Source of the DNA: Caecibacteroides pullorum
Lineage (GTDB): Bacteria; Bacteroidota; Bacteroidia; Bacteroidales; Bacteroidaceae
DNA length: 64,000 bases
NCBI RefSeq assembly: GCF_019239235.1
Contig: NZ_JAAZTS010000001.1
Location: 310,001 to 374,000, forward strand
Direction of reading: 5' to 3'
The position numbers and the translations under genes are program-made. Shown piece by piece: positions 1 to 7,689 of this stretch (positions within the stretch are counted from its first letter, which is position 1; each line of letters starts with the position of its first letter). The notes below the pieces were generated by a model, which saw only the letters and a list, made by a program, of their open reading frames with translations, did not search any database and was not told the origin of the DNA.

Positions 1-2396
1 TAGATCCTGTGCTGGCCACCCATCACGGCGTGTTCGTCTCCAGCCGCAAGGAGCCCGAAGTGCTCGACTTCATGCTTCAGAAACCTTCGCTGGCCGAGCT
101 CGAAGATTTGGCGCAAACCCATCTCTTCCTGATGGACATCGGCATCTGGCTCTTGAGCGACCGTGCCGTCGAGTTGCTCAAGAAGCGTTCGCTCAAGGCC
201 GAAGGGCCGACAGACCCTGCCGTTCTCTGGTCCGACCTGCGCTACTACGACCTCTACTCCGACTTCGGTCGGGCGCTGGGTGCCCATCCGCGCATTGCCG
301 ACGACGAGCTGAACGCCCTGTCGGTGGCCATCTTGCCCCTGCCTGGTGGCGAGTTCTATCACTACGGCACCAGCCGCGAGCTGCTTTCGAGCACCCTCGC
401 CCTGCAAAGCAAGGTGTCCGACCAGCGTCAGATCATGCACCGCAAGGTGAAACCCAATGCCTCCATCTTCACCCAAAACGCCGAAGTGGGCATCAAGTTC
501 TCCGAGGCTAACGAAAACGTGTGGATAGAAAACAGTTGTGTGCCCGCTTCGTGGGAGCTTGGCGCGCGACATATCATCACGGGTGTGCCTCGCAACCAGT
601 GGGAGCTAGTGTTGTTCGATGGCTATTGCGTTGACATCGTGCCCTTGCAGGGTGGAGGATGGGCGGTTCGCCCCTATGGCTTCGACAATGCTTTCAAGGG
701 GGCTTTGGACGATGAGAATACCCGTTACCTGAATAACTCCTTCAACTTTTGGATGGAGTGCCGCGAACTTACTTTGGACGACTTCCCAGGCCGTCACGAC
801 GATCTTCAGGCGGCCGCCCTCTTCCCTGTGGTGTACGATGTGGAGATGATGGGGCAGATGGTTGCCTGGATGACCACTAACCCTACCTCGTGGGAAGTTC
901 GTCAGAAGTGGCTGGAGGCTGAACGCCTCTCGGCCGACGAGATTTCCGCCCGTGCCGACCTGCGCCGCCTCTATGCCCAACGCGAAGCCTTTGCCAAGAA
1001 GAACTGGGAACTGCTGGCCTTGAACTATGAGAAAAGCGTCTTCTACCAGCTCGACCTGGCCGACGCCGCGCGCGAATACCATCGCCTCGACTTGCCGAAG
1101 CCAGCTCCGCTGCCCGACGATGCCCCACTGATGCAACGCATCCACAACCGCATGCTTCGTGCGCAGGTGGACAAGCTGGGCGGCGCCGACTACAAGGCCG
1201 ACGAACAGGCTGCCTTCGGCCTGCTCCGCGAGGGCCTGCTGGCCGACCTCTACGAACACAAGAGCCGCCCCATGCTCAACGTCTATAGCGACCAGATTGT
1301 GTGGGGACGAAGCCCTGTGCGCATCGACATGGCGGGCGGATGGACCGACACGCCTCCCTATTCGCTCCTGGCGGGTGGGCATGTGGTGAACATTGCCGTC
1401 GAGCTCAACGGCCAGCCGCCCCTGCAGGTCTATGTCAAGCCCTGCAAGGACTTCCACATCATCCTCCGCTCCATCGACATGGGTGCTATGGAGGTCATCC
1501 GTACGTACGAAGAACTGCACGACTATTGCAAGATAGGTTCGCCCTTCTCCATCCCCAAGGCGGCGTTGGTGCTGGCTGGTTTCTCGCCCAAGTTCTCTGA
1601 AGTAGCTTACGAGACACTGACCGAACAGCTTCAGGCCTTTGGGACGGGCATTGAAATCACCCTGCTCTCGGCCATCCCTGCGGGGTCAGGGTTGGGTACC
1701 AGCTCCATCCTGGCGTCCACCGTGCTGGGGTCGCTGAGCGACTTCTGTGGCCTGTCGTGGGACAAGAACGAGGTGTGCCGCCGCACCCTCGCCCTCGAGC
1801 AGTTGCTCACTACGGGCGGCGGTTGGCAAGATCAGTATGGAGGTGTGCTTCAAGGTATCAAGCTCTTGCAGACGGAGCCTGGCTTCGTTCAGCAACCTTT
1901 GGTGCGTTGGTTGCCCGACCACTTGTTTGTACAACCAGAATATCGCGCCTGCCACCTGCTCTACTACACAGGTATCACTCGCACGGCCAAAGGTATTCTG
2001 GCAGAGATTGTCCGTTCGATGTTCCTCAATTCAGGACCTCATCTTTCCCTGCTGGCCGAGATGAAAGTTCATGCGATCGACCTGGCCGAAGCCATCCAGC
2101 GCAACGACTTCGAGGCCTTCGGCAAGCTGGTGGGCAAGACATGGACGCAAAACAAGGCTTTGGACAGTGGTACCAATCCGCCCGCCGTGGAAGAGATTAT
2201 CAATAAGATCAAGGACTATACGCTGGGCTGTAAGTTGCCTGGCGCGGGTGGGGGAGGTTACCTCTACATGGTGGCCAAAGACTCGCAGGCAGCCCTTCGC
2301 ATCCGCGAGACATTGACCCGCGAGGCGCCTAATCCGCGCGCCCGCTTCGTCGAGATGTCTCTGTCGGACAAAGGGTTCCAGGTATCGAGATCGTAA
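1..2396 (+). CDS. fkp: Bifunctional fucokinase / L-fucose-1-P guanylyltransferase (5' end missing)
   Basis: Makes GDP-L-fucose from free L-fucose by phosphorylating it and then adding GMP. In Bacteroides this feeds fucosylation of capsule and glycoproteins. The reading frame is open from the first bases (in frame from base 3), so the gene starts upstream; about 797 of the family's roughly 950 residues are visible. The first ~430 visible residues fit the pyrophosphorylase half with its beta-helix-like segment. From about base 1294 there is a GHMP kinase with VRIDMAGGWTDTPP near 1318, the ATP loop GSGLGTSS near 1683 and a C-terminal LPGAGGGGY near 2237. The frame is intact to the stop. Family membership is nearly certain; the true start is outside the window. 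Confidence 0.95.
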   Translation, partial: DPVLATHHGVFVSSRKEPEVLDFMLQKPSLAELEDLAQTHLFLMDIGIWLLSDRAVELLKKRSLKAEGPTDPAVLWSDLRYYDLYSDFGRALGAHPRIADDELNALSVAILPLPGGEFYHYGTSRELLSSTLALQSKVSDQRQIMHRKVKPNASIFTQNAEVGIKFSEANENVWIENSCVPASWELGARHIITGVPRNQWELVLFDGYCVDIVPLQGGGWAVRPYGFDNAFKGALDDENTRYLNNSFNFWMECRELTLDDFPGRHDDLQAAALFPVVYDVEMMGQMVAWMTTNPTSWEVRQKWLEAERLSADEISARADLRRLYAQREAFAKKNWELLALNYEKSVFYQLDLADAAREYHRLDLPKPAPLPDDAPLMQRIHNRMLRAQVDKLGGADYKADEQAAFGLLREGLLADLYEHKSRPMLNVYSDQIVWGRSPVRIDMAGGWTDTPPYSLLAGGHVVNIAVELNGQPPLQVYVKPCKDFHIILRSIDMGAMEVIRTYEELHDYCKIGSPFSIPKAALVLAGFSPKFSEVAYETLTEQLQAFGTGIEITLLSAIPAGSGLGTSSILASTVLGSLSDFCGLSWDKNEVCRRTLALEQLLTTGGGWQDQYGGVLQGIKLLQTEPGFVQQPLVRWLPDHLFVQPEYRACHLLYYTGITRTAKGILAEIVRSMFLNSGPHLSLLAEMKVHAIDLAEAIQRNDFEAFGKLVGKTWTQNKALDSGTNPPAVEEIINKIKDYTLGCKLPGAGGGGYLYMVAKDSQAALRIRETLTREAPNPRARFVEMSLSDKGFQVSRS

Positions 2397-2398
2397 GT

Positions 2399-2479
2399 TA
2401 ATTGAAAATGGAGAATTGAGAATGGAAAATGACCCAGTTGGGAAATGATTCTCCATTATCAATTTTCAATTCTCAATTA
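2399..2479. repeat. Dispersed AT-rich inverted repeat between fkp and rlmH
   Basis: The gap between two convergent genes is filled by degenerate copies of GAGAATTGAAAATTGATAATG in both orientations, which could fold into a long hairpin. A 23-base stretch here matches 49608-49630 exactly in the opposite orientation. It may also serve as a two-way terminator. Confidence 0.6.
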
Positions 2480-2950
2480 TTCATGATGGTAAGGGCTTCC
2501 GTTCAGGATGGACATGGCGCGATAGAGCTGCTCTACGAAGATGAGGCGCACCATCTGATGGGAAAAAGTCATGCGTGAGAGCGACATCTTCTCGTGTGCC
2601 GCCTCGTAGACCTTCGGCGCGAAGCCATACGGCCCTCCGATGATGAAGACCAGCCGCTTGTTTACCGTATTCATCTTGCGCTTCATGTAGTCGGCAAACT
2701 CCATGGAGCGCATTTCTTTTCCTCCCTCGTCAAGGAGCACTACGACATCGCCCGGCTGGAGTGCTTTCAAGATCAGTTCGCCTTCCTTTTCCTTCTGCAC
2801 TTCTTCGCTCAGACTTTTGGTATTCTTCAGCTCGGGGATCACTTCCATGTCGAACGACAGGTAGCGTTTCGTGCGTTGCACGTAGTCGGCAATGGCCGTA
2901 ATGAAATGTGGCTCAACGGTTTTTCCTACAACAAGCAGAATGGTTTTCAT
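2477..2950 (-). CDS. rlmH: 23S rRNA (pseudouridine1915-N3)-methyltransferase RlmH
   Basis: A SPOUT-fold methyltransferase that modifies pseudouridine 1915 in helix 69 of 23S rRNA, using S-adenosylmethionine. The 157 residues match the family's usual length. The C-terminal knot shows IGGPYGFAP, then LSLSRMTFSHQMVRL and VEQLYRA, ending in GSPYHHE, which is diagnostic. I chose the ATG at 2950 (MKTILLVVGK) because an upstream in-frame extension to 3037 would run through this gene's own -7 box at 2976-2983 and has no family similarity. It converges on fkp and diverges from the gene at 3045. Confidence 0.95.
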   Translation of the reverse strand: MKTILLVVGKTVEPHFITAIADYVQRTKRYLSFDMEVIPELKNTKSLSEEVQKEKEGELILKALQPGDVVVLLDEGGKEMRSMEFADYMKRKMNTVNKRLVFIIGGPYGFAPKVYEAAHEKMSLSRMTFSHQMVRLIFVEQLYRAMSILNGSPYHHE

Positions 2951-2975
2951 ACGTCTTTGGGGTTGGTTTTGTGCA

Positions 2976-3008
2976 CAAAAGTACGACTTTTCTTGCGTTT
3001 TTTTACAA
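2976..3008 (-). promoter_or_regulatory. Bacteroides-type promoter of rlmH
   Basis: On the minus strand TATTG is followed after 22 bases by TACTTTTG (2983-2976), fitting the TTTG / TAnnTTTG -33/-7 pattern. The start codon lies 25 bases further on. It overlaps the divergent promoter at 2993-3024. Confidence 0.6.
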
Positions 3009-3024
3009 TAAATTTCTACCTTTG
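2993..3024 (+). promoter_or_regulatory. Bacteroides-type promoter of the 3045-nadC operon
   Basis: TTG at 2993-2995, 21 bases, then TACCTTTG at 3017-3024. The ATG at 3045 follows about 20 bases later. The two divergent promoters overlap, so the two polymerases may compete. Confidence 0.6.
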
Positions 3025-3044
3025 CGTGGGTAAACACTTGTGAT

Positions 3045-3437
3045 ATGAAGAAACAGGTACTCTTTTGGTTGTTCTGCTTATGGACAGGGGTGGCTGCACT
3101 GATGGCGCAGGAAATCCCTGCCGAAGTGTTGACAGCCTTTCAAAAAGGAAGTTCCAAGGGCCTGACCCGCTATATGGGCGATAAGGTAGAGTTGGTTATC
3201 TTGAGCAAGACAACCCATGCCGATAAAGAAATGGCCTCAGATATCCTGACGGATTTTTTTGCCAAGAACAAAGTGAGTCGCTTTGATGTCAGGCATCAAG
3301 GCAAGCGAAATGAGTCAGGCTTCCTTGTCGGCACAATGCAGACGGGCAGAGGAACGTATCGCGTGAACTGTTTCCTCAGAAAAGTGAATAGCAATTACAT
3401 TATACACCAAATAAGAATTGATAAGACAAATGAATAA
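3045..3437 (+). CDS. Small exported protein, DUF4783-like
   Basis: A 130-residue protein with a signal peptide (MKKQVLFWLFCLWTGVAALMAQ, cleavage likely after the Ala at about 21). The mature part is short and alpha/beta in character, with the segment FDVRHQGKRNESGFLVG followed by RGTYRVNCFLRKV. This resembles the DUF4783 proteins often found just before nadC in Bacteroidales; the name is from memory of that pairing. The stop overlaps the nadC start by 8 bases, so the two are probably translationally coupled. Molecular function is unknown. It probably acts in the periplasm. Confidence 0.75.
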   Translation: MKKQVLFWLFCLWTGVAALMAQEIPAEVLTAFQKGSSKGLTRYMGDKVELVILSKTTHADKEMASDILTDFFAKNKVSRFDVRHQGKRNESGFLVGTMQTGRGTYRVNCFLRKVNSNYIIHQIRIDKTNE

Positions 3438-4278
3438 GGAACAAGAACTGATAGACAGGCTCATTGACCTGGCTTTTGCTGAAGACATAGGCGATGGCGA
3501 CCATACCACCCTTTCGTGCATCCCCGAGACGGCGATGGGTAAGTCGAAGTTGCTGATCAAGGAAGCAGGTATCCTGGCTGGTATCGAAGTGGCCAAGGAA
3601 GTGTTCCGCCGCTTCGACCCAACGATGAAAGTGACCGTCTACATCAACGACGGCGCTGAGGTGAAACCTGGCGACGTGGCCATGATTGTGGAAGGCAAGG
3701 TACAGTCGCTCCTTCAGACGGAGCGCTTGATGCTGAACATCATGCAACGCATGAGTGGCATCGCCACCATGACCCACAAGTATCAGGAACGCCTCAAGGG
3801 TACGCACACCCGCGTGCTCGACACTCGTAAGACTACTCCTGGCATGCGCATCCTCGAGAAGATGGCGGTCAAGATAGGCGGAGGTGTGAACCATCGCATC
3901 GGTCTTTTCGACATGATCCTGCTCAAGGATAATCATGTGGATTTTGCAGGCGGCATCGACAAGGCCATCACCCGTGCCAAGGAATATTGCAAGGCCAAGG
4001 GCAAGGATCTGAAGATAGAAATCGAAGTGCGTAACTTCGACGAACTCCAGCAGGTACTCGACTTGGGTGGCGTGGATCGTATCATGTTCGACAACTTTAC
4101 GCCTGAGATGACCCGCAAGGCCGTCGAGATGGTGGGTGGTCGCTACGAGACGGAATCGTCGGGTGGCATCACGTTCGACACCCTGCGCGACTATGCCGAG
4201 TGTGGCGTGGACTTCATCTCTGTCGGTGCCCTGACTCACTCTGTGAAGGGACTCGACATGAGTTTCAAGGCTTGTTGA
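3430..4278 (+). CDS. nadC: Nicotinate-nucleotide pyrophosphorylase (carboxylating)
   Basis: Quinolinate phosphoribosyltransferase: turns quinolinate and PRPP into nicotinate mononucleotide, CO2 and pyrophosphate in de novo NAD synthesis. At 282 residues it is full length. Visible family motifs are GDGDHTT near residue 20, VLDTRKTTPGMR in the middle, HRIGLFDMILLKDNH, IEIEVRN and the C-terminal SSGGI and DFISVGALTHS segments. I chose the ATG at 3430 over the TTG at 3418 because it fits the family N-terminus and the tight overlap with the preceding gene. A terminator hairpin follows. Confidence 0.95.
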   Translation: MNKEQELIDRLIDLAFAEDIGDGDHTTLSCIPETAMGKSKLLIKEAGILAGIEVAKEVFRRFDPTMKVTVYINDGAEVKPGDVAMIVEGKVQSLLQTERLMLNIMQRMSGIATMTHKYQERLKGTHTRVLDTRKTTPGMRILEKMAVKIGGGVNHRIGLFDMILLKDNHVDFAGGIDKAITRAKEYCKAKGKDLKIEIEVRNFDELQQVLDLGGVDRIMFDNFTPEMTRKAVEMVGGRYETESSGGITFDTLRDYAECGVDFISVGALTHSVKGLDMSFKAC

Positions 4279-4307
4279 TTTTCCATATTGTTTAGATAAC
4301 AGGATTT

Positions 4308-4360
4308 GCCTTTCATAGATTGTCTGATTGCAGGGCGGTTTATGAAAGGCTTTTCTTTTC
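4308..4360 (+). terminator. Rho-independent terminator after nadC
   Basis: GCCTTTCATA at 4308-4317 pairs with TATGAAAGGC at 4341-4350, followed directly by TTTTCTTTTCT. Confidence 0.75.
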
Positions 4361-4488
4361 TGTTCATGTGTATAGAGAGGTAAATCTTCCTCTTTTTAAC
4401 TTCTTTTTAAATTTCGGATTGCAGCATTTGGATAGATGCTGCGTCTAACAGACAAAAGACGCGAGGAAGCGTCCGTGACGTTAAGGTA

Positions 4489-5046
4489 TTGGTATTGGAT
4501 TGTGAAATAGAGCTGGTTGAAGGGTGTCGGGCAGGTGATAATGCTGCTCGGAAAGAGTTGTACACCCTTTATTCCCGCCAGATGCTGGCCGTGTGCTATC
4601 GTTATGTGGGCGATATCGATGAAGCCCACGATGTGTTGCACGACGGTTTCATCAAGATCTTTTCCAATTTCACCTTTCGTGGCGAATGTTCGCTGGCTAC
4701 GTGGATGACGCGCGTGATGATGACACAATCCATCGACTATTTGCGTCGCAAGCAACGCTTCAATCAGTTGATAGTCAGTGATGATCATTTGCCTGACGTA
4801 GTGGATGAAGCGGAGGCGGCGGAAAGTGGAAGCCAGTTGTCTGAAGAGATATTGATGCAGTTTGTGGCCGAATTGCCCGACGGATGCCGAACGGTCTTCA
4901 ACTTGTATGTGTTCGAGGAAAAGTCGCATAAGGAGATAGCCCGCCTGCTTCACATCAAGGAACACTCTTCCACCTCGCAACTTCACAGGGCCAAGAGTTT
5001 GTTAGCAAAGAGAATAAAAGAGTATACAGAACATGAAAGGAAATAA
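4489..5046 (+). CDS. ECF-family RNA polymerase sigma factor
   Basis: An alternative sigma factor of about 185 residues. Region 2 shows DEAHDVLHDGFIKIF and GECSLATWMTRV, then SIDYLRRK. Region 4 shows LPDGCRTVFNLYVFEEKSHKEIA and a helix-turn-helix ending near SQLHRAKSLL. No ATG lies at the expected N-terminus; TTG at 4489 or 4495 is the likely start, so the exact start is uncertain. Its end overlaps the next gene by 14 bases. That gene has a membrane-anchored regulator-like N-terminus, which fits a sigma/anti-sigma pair. The inducing signal is unknown. Confidence 0.88.
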   Translation: MVLDCEIELVEGCRAGDNAARKELYTLYSRQMLAVCYRYVGDIDEAHDVLHDGFIKIFSNFTFRGECSLATWMTRVMMTQSIDYLRRKQRFNQLIVSDDHLPDVVDEAEAAESGSQLSEEILMQFVAELPDGCRTVFNLYVFEEKSHKEIARLLHIKEHSSTSQLHRAKSLLAKRIKEYTEHERK

Positions 5047-6133
5047 TGAAGAAATAGTCGGATTGTTCCGTCAGAAGTTGGGCCGGGCGGAGATGCCTGT
5101 CAACGATGGCTTTTGGGAAGCATTGGAGCGCGATTTGCCCGCTTCAGGTATTGCCGAAAGCAAGCGTCGGATCTTGTCCCCCTCTTTTTATAGGATAGTA
5201 GCCGCTGCGTCGGTCGTGTTGGTACTGGGCATGGCGTCGGCTGCTTTCTGGTTCTTCTCTCCAAAGGAGGAGATGGAAGAAGCCTTTACGCAGGTGGCGG
5301 CACTCGTGCCTGGCGCAAGTCTGGACGGCGACCGTTTGGAAGAAATCTTGCCTAGTGTGAAAGAGGCGACTCCTACAACCCCTTCTGCAGGACAGATGCA
5401 ACCTGTGTTGGCTGCTTCAGGTGCCGAGGAGGAGGGCGAACAGACGATGTCTGTACGTGTTTCCATCCGCGTCACCCAGCAGGTGTATGGCCATGCAGGA
5501 CGAAACAAGTCGGGCAGCTACCATGCAGGTATGGGAGGTAATGGCTATCATGCTGCCTCGTCGGCCGAAGACATGCCGGCACAAGAGAGCACTTCGTCAC
5601 CTCAGGTAGAAGAAAAATCCGTAGCCAAGTCTGTCTTGAAGTCGCGCAACTGGGCTTTGAAAGCCTACGTGGGCAGTTCTTTGCCCGATGGCGATTTCAG
5701 AATGCCTTTGACGACAGGCGTCAGCGTAGAGCGCCAGTTAGGCAAGCGTCTTTCGCTGGAAGCAGGGTTGCAATACAATCGTCTGCACGACGTGGCTTTG
5801 CCAGAAGGCAGTCACACCTATCATACGCTCTCCATCCCCGTGAGATTGAACGTAAACCTGGCAGGCAATGACAAAGTTGACCTTTATGCCATGGCTGGTG
5901 GAAGCGTAGAAAAATGTGTGGCTGGGGCCGAAAACAACAGCTTCGAAGCCGAACCCTTGCAACTGGCTGTTTTGGCAGGGGTAGGCGTACGCTATAAATT
6001 GAACGACCGCTTCGCCCTTTTTGCCGAGCCGATGCTGACCTATCATTTCGATACGGATTCTTCCACCCGTACCCTGCGGACAGAGCGACCTGCCAACTTC
6101 AATCTTTTGTGCGGCGTTCGCATGACTTATTAA
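5033..6133 (+). CDS. Putative anti-sigma factor with outer-membrane-type beta-barrel domain
   Basis: A 366-residue protein with three parts. Residues 1-50 are soluble and resemble the start of Bacteroidetes anti-sigma proteins (EEIVGLFRQKLGRAEMPVNDGFWEALE). Residues about 53-77 are a single membrane helix (IVAAASVVLVLGMASAAFWF). A polar linker of about 125 residues follows. From about 205 to the end there are alternating-hydrophobic strands typical of small OMP_b-brl barrels (LKAYVGSSLPDGDF, LSLEAGLQYNRL), ending in an aromatic residue (GVRMTY). It overlaps the sigma gene, so it probably controls that sigma factor. How one chain would sit in both membranes is unclear; the barrel-like part could instead be a periplasmic sandwich. 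Confidence 0.7.
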   Translation: MKGNNEEIVGLFRQKLGRAEMPVNDGFWEALERDLPASGIAESKRRILSPSFYRIVAAASVVLVLGMASAAFWFFSPKEEMEEAFTQVAALVPGASLDGDRLEEILPSVKEATPTTPSAGQMQPVLAASGAEEEGEQTMSVRVSIRVTQQVYGHAGRNKSGSYHAGMGGNGYHAASSAEDMPAQESTSSPQVEEKSVAKSVLKSRNWALKAYVGSSLPDGDFRMPLTTGVSVERQLGKRLSLEAGLQYNRLHDVALPEGSHTYHTLSIPVRLNVNLAGNDKVDLYAMAGGSVEKCVAGAENNSFEAEPLQLAVLAGVGVRYKLNDRFALFAEPMLTYHFDTDSSTRTLRTERPANFNLLCGVRMTY

Positions 6134-6152
6134 CCGATAAAGCTCAACGACT

Positions 6153-6701
6153 ATGACTACCACTTTAAAATCCCTGTTATACAGCCTCCTTGCAGGCTGC
6201 CTGTTGACGTTGGCACTGACATTCACTGCGTGCCATGCTGAAACTTTCGATGCTGAAAATCCCGATGTCGACCTTTTTGTCGACCAGCTTCGGTCGGGCA
6301 AATACCACCCCGATGGAGATGATGCCTTGGGCAAGGTGCCCAAATTTACACGCGAGGACATCGGCCGCCTCCTGAAGTATGCCGACGACCTGACGCTCAT
6401 CCCTTCCTTCCCTTTGGCCACGGCTTCTTATTCAGCAGCTGGCAGGCTTCGGTTGGGCGAATGCATCCTTTGGACGGTAGAAACCATCCGCCTGGGGCAT
6501 AACGCCTCGATGGGGTGCAAGATGGTGCATATCGATGCGGACAACTACGAAGGCATCTACTTCCTCTCCGACGAAGAAGTGCTCGACGCCGCTGCCCGAT
6601 ATCGTCGCTGGTGGGAGAGCCGCAAGTATCCGCGTACCATGTGGACAGTAGATCCCTGCTACGACGAGCCCCTCTGCGGCAGTGGCTACATGTGGTGGTA
6701 A
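6153..6701 (+). CDS. Putative lipoprotein of unknown function
   Basis: A 182-residue protein with a lipoprotein signal: a long hydrophobic stretch ending LTFTAC, with Cys27 as the lipidated residue. The mature part includes VDLFVDQLRSGKYHPDG, FTREDIGRLLKYADDLTLIPSFP and a Trp/Tyr-rich end (YRRWWESRKY). It resembles short Bacteroides lipoproteins of a DUF family that I cannot name with confidence. It lies 19 bases after the anti-sigma/barrel gene and 32 before the next gene on the same strand, so it is probably in the sigma operon. It is likely periplasmic or on the cell surface. Confidence 0.7.
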   Translation: MTTTLKSLLYSLLAGCLLTLALTFTACHAETFDAENPDVDLFVDQLRSGKYHPDGDDALGKVPKFTREDIGRLLKYADDLTLIPSFPLATASYSAAGRLRLGECILWTVETIRLGHNASMGCKMVHIDADNYEGIYFLSDEEVLDAAARYRRWWESRKYPRTMWTVDPCYDEPLCGSGYMWW

Positions 6702-6733
6702 ACTCATTTACGTACTAACTATCCGATTGCATT

Positions 6734-7411
6734 GTGAAACGTTTTTGGTACCTATATGGGCTGCTTTGGCTGGCAGCTCTCCCCCTCTGTGCGCAAGACT
6801 GGACGAAAGCCGACTCTCTTCGCCTCCAGCAGCTGCTCCAATCCGACGGGGAGATTATCCTCAATCTGGACATCCTGAAGGAGGTGGACGAAACCCCTTG
6901 GGGAAGTCCTAAGACCGTCGAGTCGAAGCCCTGGCTCGAGGTGGACGAAACCTTGCCTGCCGTGCAGGGCATCCGTCCACGCAAGGTGAAGCTGACCCTC
7001 TTCCCCTATACAGCCAACACGCCCTACAACTGGGACCCTGTGAGGCAACGCAAGATAAAAGTCGACAAGAATACCTGGCGCAACGATCCCTTCTACGAAC
7101 TGAAGACGAGAACCATTTACTCCAATTGGGCCAAATCGCCACTCGATGCCGGCCCTCGCGAGACGGTCGAGCAGATAGAAGCTACCGGCCTTCGCTATGT
7201 CGTGATGGGGCGTATGGCCAATCAGTCAGTTCTCGGCTGGCAGGCCATCAGCCGTCCTTCGGGCTATAGCCTGATGCCCGACAAGGGAGCTTGGAGCATT
7301 CGTGCCCGCAAGCGACGGGCGCGTACGCTGGAGGTTCTCCGCATGTATGCCGACTCTACTCGCATCGAGCCGAAGCAGCCGGTCTCTTCCAAAGAAGAAC
7401 AAAAACGATAA
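6734..7411 (+). CDS. Exported protein of unknown function (DUF4858-like)
   Basis: A 225-residue protein starting at GTG, with a signal peptide MKRFWYLYGLLWLAALPLCAQ. The mature part is basic and ends in a low-complexity tail KQPVSSKEEQKR. Segments such as NTPYNWDPVRQRKIKVD and GWQAISRPSGYSLMP resemble Bacteroides proteins labelled DUF4858, but I hold that name loosely. It is the last gene of the putative sigma-factor operon. No catalytic motif was seen. Confidence 0.65.
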   Translation: MKRFWYLYGLLWLAALPLCAQDWTKADSLRLQQLLQSDGEIILNLDILKEVDETPWGSPKTVESKPWLEVDETLPAVQGIRPRKVKLTLFPYTANTPYNWDPVRQRKIKVDKNTWRNDPFYELKTRTIYSNWAKSPLDAGPRETVEQIEATGLRYVVMGRMANQSVLGWQAISRPSGYSLMPDKGAWSIRARKRRARTLEVLRMYADSTRIEPKQPVSSKEEQKR

Positions 7412-7440
7412 CGTGTCTTGAAAGTCATTTTGATGGGATC

Positions 7441-7570
7441 GGTAAAGCATTGCTTTCGTCAGGTTAAAGCACCGTTTTCCTTTGGTTAAAGCATTGCTTT
7501 CCTATGGATTGATTATGGAGGAGGTATGAACCGAAAAAAGCTTCTTGGGAACACGAAAAAGCTTACTTTA
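7441..7570. repeat. Tandem array A, 21-22 bp period, AAAGC core
   Basis: Three units of about 22 bp begin AAAGCA at 7444, 7466 and 7488; two of them carry the near-palindrome AAAGCATTGCTTT. Two more units with AAAAAGCTT lie 21 bp apart (AAAGC at 7537 and 7558). The array fills most of the gap before the inositol-phosphate synthase promoter. Confidence 0.65.
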
Positions 7571-7648
7571 TGTCAGTTTTTTGCTTAAATCTTGCTAATA
7601 GAACATTAAAAGAGAGATTTTGGATAGTTATAAATCAGTAAAATCTCC

Positions 7649-7656
7649 TAACTTTG
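7649..7656 (+). promoter_or_regulatory. -7 box before the inositol-lipid cluster
   Basis: TAACTTTG matches the Bacteroides -7 consensus TAnnTTTG, 33 bases before the start codon at 7690. No convincing -33 element was found at the usual distance. Confidence 0.45.
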
Positions 7657-7689
7657 AGCAATTTTTTAAACTCTAAATAAAATAATGGC

